A DNA stretch of 6,372 nucleotides from an uncultured Mycoplasmatota bacterium (GTDB taxonomy: Bacteria; Bacillota_I; Bacilli_A; RF39; UBA660), in assembly GCA_947296775.1 (NCBI GenBank), contig CAMYRF010000055.1, positions 1 through 6,372 of the forward strand. Reading direction: 5' to 3'. Of this stretch, positions 1-5,390 are shown piece by piece. The notes beneath the pieces were generated by a model. It made no database searches, had not been told where the DNA came from, and was given only the letters and a program-made list of their open reading frames with translations. The first letter of the stretch is position 1; every line of letters starts with the position of its first letter. The translations under genes were made by a program, and so were the position numbers.

Positions 1-2637
1 ATCGCCATTATCCACAATTCTATCTAAAATAACTAATATCTTTTTAATATCATCACTATGAAGACCCGTAGTTGGTTCATCTAAAATGAATAAACTCTTG
101 CCAGTAGGTTTTTTCTGAAGTTCTTTAGCAAGTTTAACCCTAGCAGCTTCCCCACCAGATAAAGTAGGCGCACTTTGGCCTAACTTAATATAAGAAAGTC
201 CAACATCCATTAAAACCTGTAATTTATTTTTAACCTTAGGAACATTTTCAAAAAATTCTAAAGCTTCTTCCACTGTCATTTCTAAAACATCATAAATGTT
301 TTTACCCTTGTATTTAATTTGCAAAGTTTCTGTATTATAACGAGTTCCATGACAAACTTCACAAGGAACATAAACATCAGGTAAAAAGTGCATCTCAATT
401 TTCTTAACACCATCACCCCAACAAGCTTCACACCTTCCACCTTTAACATTAAATGAAAATCTTCCTTTATCGTAACCACGCATTTTAGCCTCTTTAGTAT
501 TTGCAAAAACATCACGAATATCATCAAATACACCAGTATAAGTAGCAGGGTTACTTCTAGGAGTTCTTCCAATTGGAGTTTGTGAAATGTCTACTACTTT
601 ATCAATGCTTTCTAAACCTTTAATAGATTTAAATTTACCAGGTTTAGTCTTAACTCTATATAAATTATTAGCAACAGCTTTATATAGAATTTCATTAACT
701 AAAGTACTTTTACCACTTCCACTAACACCAGTAACGCATATAAACTTACCAAGTGGAAATTTAACATTAACATTCTTTAAATTATTTTCACTTGCACCCT
801 TAATCTCTAAATACCTTTTATTACCTTTTCTTCTTTTTAAAGGAACTTCAATTTTTTCTTCGCCAGTTAAATATTTACCAGTTAAACTATTAGGATTTTT
901 CATAACCTCTTCTGGAGTTCCTTCAGCAATAATCTGACCACCATGAACACCAGCTTTAGGACCAATATCAACTAAATAATCAGCTGCAAGCATTGTATCA
1001 GTATCATGTTCAACAACAATCAAAGTATTACCTAAATCACGCATTTCTTTTAATGAATCAATTAATCTTTGATTATCCCTTTGATGAAGACCAATAGAAG
1101 GTTCATCTAAAACATATAAAACTCCAGTTAATCTAGAACCAATTTGGGTAGCAAGTCTAATACGCTGCGCTTCACCACCAGATAAAGTTCCTGCCTCACG
1201 TGATAAAGTTAAATATTCAAGACCTACATTAATTAAAAACTCAAGTCTAGACTTAATTTCCTTAATAATAAGTTCTGAAATTTCTTTTTCCTGTTTATTA
1301 AGTTTTAACTTATCAAAGAAAATATTAATATCTTTAATACTTAATTCTGTAAGTTCATAAATATTTTTCTTACCAACCAAAACTGATAAAACGCTTTCAT
1401 TAAGTCTTGCACCATTACATCTAGGACAAACGAGTTCAGTCATATAATTTTCAATCCACTCGCGAATCCAAGTACTCTTAGTTTCCATATATCTACGTTC
1501 TAAGTTAGTAATAATCCCCTCATAAACACCTTTCGAAGTTCTAGTATTACCCGTTTTAGAAACATAATTAAAAGTTAAAATATCATCAGTACCATATAAA
1601 ACAATACTAAGTTCTTTTCTAGTTAACCCACTAACTGGTTTATCCATATCAATACCATAATAAGCACATGCAGTTTGTAAATTAGTAAACATTATATTAT
1701 TATCATCACTATTATTAATAACCTTAATCGCACCTTCATTAATGCTTAAACTTTTATCAGGAATTACTAAATCCTCATCAATTTTATATTTAATTCCAAG
1801 ACCTTTACAATCAGGGCAAGCCCCATAAGGAGCATTAAAAGAAAACATCCTAGGCTCAAGTTCAGGAAGTGAAAAATCACACTCTGGACAAGCATAAGTT
1901 TCACTCATCAAAATCTTTTCTCCGCCCACTACATCAATTAAAACCTTACCCTTACCAAGTTTTACAGCAATTTCCATAGCCTCATATAAACGGCTTCTAA
2001 TTTCATTCTTAATTACTAATCTATCAACAACAACTTCAATAGAATGTTTCTTATTTTTCTCTAAAACTATATCTTCAGATAAATCATAATCTTCCTCATC
2101 AATAACTACCCTAACATATCCATCTTTTCTAAGATTATCAAGTAAATCTTTGTGAGTACCCTTTTCCAAAGAAGCAACAGGACTCAAAACTCTAATTTTA
2201 GTACCATCTTCTAAACTTAAAACATCATTAACCATTTCCTCAATACTTTGTGATGAAATTGGAATATTATGATTAGGACAATAAGGAACACCAATACGTG
2301 CATATAAAAGTCTTAAATAATCATATATTTCAGTAACAGTTCCAACTGTACTACGAGGATTCTTATGTGTAGTTTTTTGATCAATACTAATAGATGGACT
2401 AAGTCCTTCAATACTATCAACTAAAGGTTTTTCAGACCCACCTAAAAATTGTCTAGCATAAGCACTTAAACTTTCAACATATCTTCTTTGACCTTCAGCA
2501 TATATCGTATCAAACGCTAAACTACTTTTCCCACTTCCACTAACACCAGTCATAACAATTAATTTATCTTTAGGTAAAGTAATATCTACATTTTTTAAAT
2601 TATTTTCTCTAGCACCTTTAACAATAATTTCATCCAT
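1..2637 (-). CDS. uvrA: UvrA, excinuclease ABC subunit A (3' end cut by window edge)
   Basis: UvrA is the DNA-damage sensing ATPase of nucleotide excision repair. It dimerises, loads UvrB at lesions and acts in the cytoplasm. Visible are 879 codons with no internal stop, against roughly 940-957 residues for full-length relatives, so only about 60-80 C-terminal residues are missing. Two ABC modules are complete: Walker A GVSGSGKS at residues 31-38 and again from 637, LSGGEAQR from 485 with LDEPSIGLH at 510-518, and LSGGEAAR from 826 with LDEPTTGLH at 852-860. Both structural zinc sites are intact: Cys250/253/274/277 and Cys736/739/759/762. The start ATG at 2637 gives the expected MDEIIVKGARENNLKN beginning and has AGAGGG (2645-2650) seven bases upstream. 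It overlaps the preceding gene by 8 nt, so coupled translation is likely. uvrB, the usual partner gene, is not upstream. Small departures are FLGGSEKP after YARQ, where FLGQMEKP or FLGQMDKP is common, and Trp740 inside the CEACWGDG zinc loop. Confidence 0.98.
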   Translation of the reverse strand, partial: MDEIIVKGARENNLKNVDITLPKDKLIVMTGVSGSGKSSLAFDTIYAEGQRRYVESLSAYARQFLGGSEKPLVDSIEGLSPSISIDQKTTHKNPRSTVGTVTEIYDYLRLLYARIGVPYCPNHNIPISSQSIEEMVNDVLSLEDGTKIRVLSPVASLEKGTHKDLLDNLRKDGYVRVVIDEEDYDLSEDIVLEKNKKHSIEVVVDRLVIKNEIRSRLYEAMEIAVKLGKGKVLIDVVGGEKILMSETYACPECDFSLPELEPRMFSFNAPYGACPDCKGLGIKYKIDEDLVIPDKSLSINEGAIKVINNSDDNNIMFTNLQTACAYYGIDMDKPVSGLTRKELSIVLYGTDDILTFNYVSKTGNTRTSKGVYEGIITNLERRYMETKSTWIREWIENYMTELVCPRCNGARLNESVLSVLVGKKNIYELTELSIKDINIFFDKLKLNKQEKEISELIIKEIKSRLEFLINVGLEYLTLSREAGTLSGGEAQRIRLATQIGSRLTGVLYVLDEPSIGLHQRDNQRLIDSLKEMRDLGNTLIVVEHDTDTMLAADYLVDIGPKAGVHGGQIIAEGTPEEVMKNPNSLTGKYLTGEEKIEVPLKRRKGNKRYLEIKGASENNLKNVNVKFPLGKFICVTGVSGSGKSTLVNEILYKAVANNLYRVKTKPGKFKSIKGLESIDKVVDISQTPIGRTPRSNPATYTGVFDDIRDVFANTKEAKMRGYDKGRFSFNVKGGRCEACWGDGVKKIEMHFLPDVYVPCEVCHGTRYNTETLQIKYKGKNIYDVLEMTVEEALEFFENVPKVKNKLQVLMDVGLSYIKLGQSAPTLSGGEAARVKLAKELQKKPTGKSLFILDEPTTGLHSDDIKKILVILDRIVDNGD

Positions 2638-3133
2638 TATGCATCCCTCTTTTCTTTACATAAACTTTATTTTTTTCTTGATAATAATCAATACAACGCA
2701 AAATATCATCAGCATGCTTATAAGCTTCTTTAAACTTTTCTATTTCCATAGATGAAAGACTATGAGTAATTAAAAACCTTTCAACACTCCACTCATACGA
2801 ATTAAGCATCATCTCAATAAGTTCTTCTCTACTATATACATACAATATTTCTATTCCTTCACAAACATACATATCATAATAACCATAATATTCATCATCA
2901 ACACAGTACATATGACCAAATCCTCTAACTTTAGTCAAAACCAAATCATCATCGCTTTCAAAATAACGAAAACAATCTTCTGGATAACTACACATATGAA
3001 AACCATTACCATGATTTCCCCACTGTATCTGACCGTTTACCCTATATTCTTTTCCTATATCAAATTTTTTACCATATCTATTAATAAGACCATTATAAAA
3101 TACTTTATATCCAATAACTTCTTTATTATCCAT
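2630..3133 (-). CDS. DUF7666-like protein of unknown function, first gene of the uvrA operon
   Basis: This 167-residue, probably cytosolic protein has no signal peptide and no membrane segment. The N-terminal half reads like small proteins of phages and Bacillota grouped as DUF7666: GYKVF at 8-12, FDIGKEY at 24-30, then GFHMCSYPEDCFRYF at 44-58, followed by a strand with VRGFG at 69-73. A tyrosine- and acid-rich segment (DDEYYGYYDMYV, 79-90) comes next. The C-terminal half (about 101-156) looks helical and charged. I assign the family from memory of the GFHxC..P.D..RY pattern only, and its biochemical role is unknown. The ATG at 3133 has GGTGG (3138-3142) four bases upstream, and tandem promoters with a LexA-type box lie just before it. 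It overlaps uvrA by 8 nt and is its operon partner, so a role in or regulated with DNA repair is an inference from context. It is a real gene: it has a promoter, an RBS and a coupled downstream gene. Confidence 0.85.
   Translation of the reverse strand: MDNKEVIGYKVFYNGLINRYGKKFDIGKEYRVNGQIQWGNHGNGFHMCSYPEDCFRYFESDDDLVLTKVRGFGHMYCVDDEYYGYYDMYVCEGIEILYVYSREELIEMMLNSYEWSVERFLITHSLSSMEIEKFKEAYKHADDILRCIDYYQEKNKVYVKKRGMHNG
2645..2650 (-). promoter_or_regulatory. uvrA ribosome binding site inside the upstream gene
   Basis: AGAGGG lies seven bases before the uvrA ATG and within the final codons of the 167-residue gene (the R-G part of its KKRGMHNG end). The upstream stop TGA lies at 2632-2630, inside the first codons of uvrA. 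Ribosomes finishing the first gene therefore pass the uvrA start, which favours translational coupling. Confidence 0.75.
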
Positions 3134-3156
3134 TTAACCACCATGTTTCATAAGCT

Positions 3157-3167
3157 ATTATATCATA
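3157..3167 (-). promoter_or_regulatory. Second, extended -10 promoter (P2) for the repair operon
   Basis: On the minus strand the bases read TATGATATAAT, a perfect TATGnTATAAT extended -10 element. The position 17 bases upstream of it has no good -35 (ATAAAA), which an extended -10 can tolerate. Transcription would start near 3150, giving a leader of about 17 nt that still contains the GGTGG ribosome binding site. It lies outside the LexA-type box, so it could supply a basal transcript that is not SOS controlled. A TTGACA at 3170-3175 is only seven bases from this -10 and cannot serve it. Confidence 0.5.
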
Positions 3168-3196
3168 CTTGTCAATACCTTTTATCATATAAAACA

Positions 3197-3225
3197 ATTA
3201 TATAAAAAGAACGTATGTTTGTCAA
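3197..3225 (-). promoter_or_regulatory. SigA-type promoter (P1) of the DUF7666-like gene and uvrA
   Basis: The -35 is TTGACA at 3225-3220 and the -10 is TATAAT at 3202-3197. Both are perfect hexamers separated by exactly 17 bases. Transcription would start near 3190 and give a leader of about 57 nt. The spacer contains a LexA-like palindrome, so bound repressor would block RNA polymerase. Confidence 0.88.
3208..3221. promoter_or_regulatory. Putative LexA (SOS) operator
   Basis: The bases read AGAACGTATGTTTG. The Bacillus subtilis LexA/DinR consensus is CGAACRNRYGTTYG, so 13 of 14 positions agree and only the first base differs. The site fills the upstream half of the P1 spacer and touches the -35, a typical repressor position. 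uvrA is a classic SOS gene in Bacillota, which raises the prior. LexA itself is not in the window, so lineage-specific binding is inferred. The site also lies about 85-100 bases upstream of the divergent membrane-protein gene and might affect it. Confidence 0.75.
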
Positions 3226-3305
3226 CGGCAAAAACACAATATTACCATCACTTACCCATAAAATTACCACAAAAAAAGCATACAATAATCATAGAAGGTG
3301 GTAAT

Positions 3306-4043
3306 ATGGCTTTGTATTCATTTAGGCATTTATTTATTATTTTTACCTTTATTATTATACCAATTTTATGGGCCTTTAAACTAAGGAAAAATGATAAAAT
3401 TTTAAAAACAAGTTTAATACTTTTATTTATCCTTGAAATGTTTCGCATAATCTACTTAATAATTACAGATGATTTTAGATTAAATAGCGACCTATCATTT
3501 CAACTTTGTTTCACATATTCTTTTATTGGAATCATATACATAATTTCCAAAAAAGAATTTATATTAGATTATCTAGGAGCATTTGGAATACTCTTTAGCC
3601 TAGCTGCCATAACCTTAACAGATCCAAATCCATTTTTAAGTTTTACCGTTTTAGACTGTTATATATACCACTCATTATTATTATTTAATGGTGTCTATAT
3701 TACCAAACATTATAAACCAAAATTTTCATATAAAGGTATCATCATTTTCTGGATTCAAATCCTATTTGCCTACCTTGCCAATATAATTATAAAACACGGA
3801 TCTAATTATGTATTTTTAAATACTTTCTTAAATCCATCACACCATTCAAATTATGCCGCCAACATAAAAGCATTTAATATCCCACTTATAAATGGTATTT
3901 CTGTAAACGATGTTTTAATCTCCTTAATCCATAATATTGGATACTTCTACTATGAAAGTATTTTAATTTTAATTGTAACTATTTTCATCACAATATGGCT
4001 CCATATCTTTAGTAAAAAAACAAAGTTAACATTGACAACTTAA
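3306..4043 (+). CDS. YwaF/TIGR02206-family (TMEM164-related) integral membrane protein
   Basis: This 245-residue polytopic membrane protein has about six or seven hydrophobic segments (roughly 8-24, 35-53, 68-81, 87-104, 118-132, 144-163 and 216-235). Family signs in order are LSFQLC (63-68, where relatives often have LPLHLC), an acidic-then-hydrophobic DYLGAFGILFSL (88-99), YHSLLL (121-126) and GSNYVFL (165-171). Bacterial members are mostly uncharacterised. The distant human relative TMEM164 is reported to be an acyltransferase of ether phospholipids that uses a Cys and a His, and Cys68 and His122 may be the equivalents, but that is inference. The frame is open further upstream, to a TTG at 3219. 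I choose ATG 3306 because AAGGTGG (3294-3300) sits at the right distance and the upstream stretch lacks hydrophobic character and overlaps the operator. It is divergent from the uvrA operon. Its own promoter is not clear. Confidence 0.78.
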   Translation: MALYSFRHLFIIFTFIIIPILWAFKLRKNDKILKTSLILLFILEMFRIIYLIITDDFRLNSDLSFQLCFTYSFIGIIYIISKKEFILDYLGAFGILFSLAAITLTDPNPFLSFTVLDCYIYHSLLLFNGVYITKHYKPKFSYKGIIIFWIQILFAYLANIIIKHGSNYVFLNTFLNPSHHSNYAANIKAFNIPLINGISVNDVLISLIHNIGYFYYESILILIVTIFITIWLHIFSKKTKLTLTT

Positions 4044-4059
4044 ACAAATCCATTATAAT
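4032..4059 (+). promoter_or_regulatory. SigA-type promoter of the metalloprotein gene
   Basis: A perfect -35 TTGACA (4032-4037) and a perfect -10 TATAAT (4054-4059) are separated by 16 bases. The -35 overlaps the last codons of the YwaF-family gene. The start point would be near 4066, so the ATG at 4065 cannot be a normally translated start, which supports the ATG at 4077. Confidence 0.82.
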
Positions 4060-4076
4060 ATTTAATGGTGAATTTT

Positions 4077-5033
4077 ATGGATATATTAACAGCAATGCAA
4101 TGTATAGTTTTTTTAATAAGTGACATATACATAACCTATGACACAATTAAAGAAAATGAATATGCCTACATAGCTAAACAATCTTACTTAGAAAAAATAG
4201 AAGCAACTAAATACTTCTATAAAATTAGTAATCAAATATTATTACAAATACTTACAGAATTAGAACTAACCAGTTCAAAATTAAAACTACCCTACACAAA
4301 TGAGCAAATAGAAAGACTAATATATTCATTAAATAAAAACTATAACCTTACATATTTTATAACAAAACTTATCGATTATATAGGCATAGAAAATTGCGGT
4401 AGACTTCTATTAAAAATACCTACACTAACAATTAATTATGAAGATGGAATTACAAAATATATATTAAACGAACTAGGCTCTTATAATCATGACAACAACA
4501 CCATCACCTTACATTGTAAAAATCAGGATGTTTTATCACATGAATTTTTACACGCCGCATCTACCCTTAATGACAAATACTATACTTATGTAGGATTTTC
4601 TGCTAATAATGATTTTGAACAATTCTTCTATGGTTTTAACGAAGGATATACTGAAATATTAAATCAAAGAATTTTTGGTTCTAAATATACTGGATACATA
4701 GCTAATTACGCAATATGTCTAATGCTTGAAACTATGTTTAACAACAGAAAAGAATTAGAAATCGCCTATTTCAATAACGATCTAAAAATATTCATAGATA
4801 AATTTTTAGAATATGGAACCCTAGAAGAAATGATATCCCTATTAAATACTTTAGATGAATTCGCAACTACACCATTTAATAATCGAGAATTTAATAACGC
4901 TTTAAATCAGGTATATGAAATAATTAAAAGAAATAACGAATTAGATAAAATAAAAACATGCGAAGAAATAATAAATCAATATAAGCCAAAAGAAAAATCA
5001 TTTATAAAAAGACTAGTTAGAAAGCCAAACTAG
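4077..5033 (+). CDS. Putative zinc metallopeptidase-like protein (HExxH), family not recognised
   Basis: This 318-residue protein belongs to no family I can name. Numbering from the chosen Met, the key motif is LSHEFLHAAS with His155, Glu156 and His159, the classic HExxH zinc site. FNEGYTE follows with Glu189 and Glu193, one of which could be the third zinc ligand, as in gluzincins (HExxH then a downstream E). The region before it (about 30-150) is probably helical. The tail (about 225-318) is helical and charged, ending in a basic KRLVRKPN. The N-terminus is mildly hydrophobic but carries polar residues. I see no convincing signal peptide or membrane anchor, so a cytoplasmic location is likely. 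ATG 4077 has GGTGA (4067-4071) five bases upstream, while ATG 4065 has no RBS and lies at the expected transcription start. The gene has its own promoter 33 nt after the YwaF-family gene and converges on spoVAE. Peptidase activity and substrate are not shown. Confidence 0.8.
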   Translation: MDILTAMQCIVFLISDIYITYDTIKENEYAYIAKQSYLEKIEATKYFYKISNQILLQILTELELTSSKLKLPYTNEQIERLIYSLNKNYNLTYFITKLIDYIGIENCGRLLLKIPTLTINYEDGITKYILNELGSYNHDNNTITLHCKNQDVLSHEFLHAASTLNDKYYTYVGFSANNDFEQFFYGFNEGYTEILNQRIFGSKYTGYIANYAICLMLETMFNNRKELEIAYFNNDLKIFIDKFLEYGTLEEMISLLNTLDEFATTPFNNREFNNALNQVYEIIKRNNELDKIKTCEEIINQYKPKEKSFIKRLVRKPN

Positions 5034-5041
5034 TCCTTTTT
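5006..5041. terminator. Bidirectional intrinsic terminator between convergent genes
   Basis: GACTAGTT (5011-5018) pairs with AACTAGTC (5028-5035) around a nine-base loop. Five A (5006-5010) face five T (5037-5041) across one unpaired C (5036). Either strand therefore gives a hairpin followed by a U tract. The plus-strand gene stops at 5031-5033, inside the right arm, and the minus-strand gene stops at 5042-5040. One element thus ends both units. Confidence 0.85.
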
Positions 5042-5390
5042 AATCTCTAGGTTTAAAAATTAAAGACATAAAAAATGCACAAATAATAGCTGCACAAATA
5101 CCAGCAGAAGTTAAATCAAAAGCCCCAACAAAAAGTCCCATAAACCCTTGTTCATTATAACCCATAATAGCTCCATGAGTAAGCATATGTCCAAAACTAG
5201 TTATTGGTACTAAAGCTCCTCCGCCAGCCCATAATACTAATTTATCATAAATATCAAACACATCAAGAAAAGCACCAATCACTACAAATATAACAGTAAT
5301 ATGTCCAGGTGTAAGCTTAGTTTTATCTAAAATGATTTGACCAAGCATACATACAAATCCAGCAAATAAAAATGCATTAAAATATAACAT
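5040..5390 (-). CDS. spoVAE: SpoVAE, stage V sporulation protein AE (dipicolinate channel subunit)
   Basis: This 116-residue membrane protein is part of the SpoVA complex, which moves Ca-dipicolinic acid into the developing spore and releases it at germination. With SpoVAC it is thought to form the membrane conduit, with SpoVAD attached. Recognition rests on the whole sequence: the hydrophobic start (4-21) with GQIILDKTKLTPGH (17-30), a second segment (31-47), the AGGGALVPITSFGHMLTHGA block (55-74), then GFMGLFVGAF (82-91) and a last hydrophobic stretch ending in LIFKP (110-114). The length matches SpoVAEb-type proteins. ATG 5390 has GGAGG (5398-5402) seven bases upstream. The start shares one base with the spoVAD stop (TAATG), so the two are co-translated. 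Expression in the forespore under SigG is expected from the family, but the operon promoter lies beyond the right edge. Confidence 0.95.
   Translation of the reverse strand: MLYFNAFLFAGFVCMLGQIILDKTKLTPGHITVIFVVIGAFLDVFDIYDKLVLWAGGGALVPITSFGHMLTHGAIMGYNEQGFMGLFVGAFDLTSAGICAAIICAFFMSLIFKPRD

Noticed and set aside
282..572. Open frame of 96 codons on the minus strand with a hydrophobic-looking translation
   Set aside because: It lies out of frame inside uvrA, whose zinc finger and GRTPRSNPATYTG region are continuous here.
587..937. Open frame of 116 codons on the plus strand
   Set aside because: It is antisense to the second UvrA nucleotide-binding domain. Its leucine- and proline-rich translation is a by-product of the opposite strand.
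3147..3175. Possible third promoter on the minus strand, TTGACA-17-TATGAA
   Set aside because: Its start point near 3140 would remove the GGTGG ribosome binding site (3138-3142). The -10 matches only four of six bases.
3180..3194. Small dyad TTTTAT-CAT-ATAAAA
   Set aside because: It is only six A/T pairs, in very AT-rich DNA around the P1 start site. That is expected by chance, and there is no G/C content to make a stable structure.
2912..3205. Plus-strand open frame of 97 codons
   Set aside because: It is antisense to the DUF7666-like gene and runs through its promoters, with low-complexity content (I, T, F, N rich).
3219..3305. 29-codon N-terminal extension of the YwaF-family protein from a TTG
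   Set aside because: It would start within the operator/-35 of the divergent promoter. The ATG at 3306 has a strong AAGGTGG RBS, and the extension is hydrophilic and unlike the family.
3248..3448. Minus-strand open frame of 66 codons
   Set aside because: It is antisense to the start of the YwaF-family gene, and no supporting RBS or family similarity was seen.
4065..4076. Earlier ATG for the metalloprotein (adds MVNF)
   Set aside because: It coincides with the predicted transcription start and has no RBS. GGTGA five bases before 4077 supports the later start.
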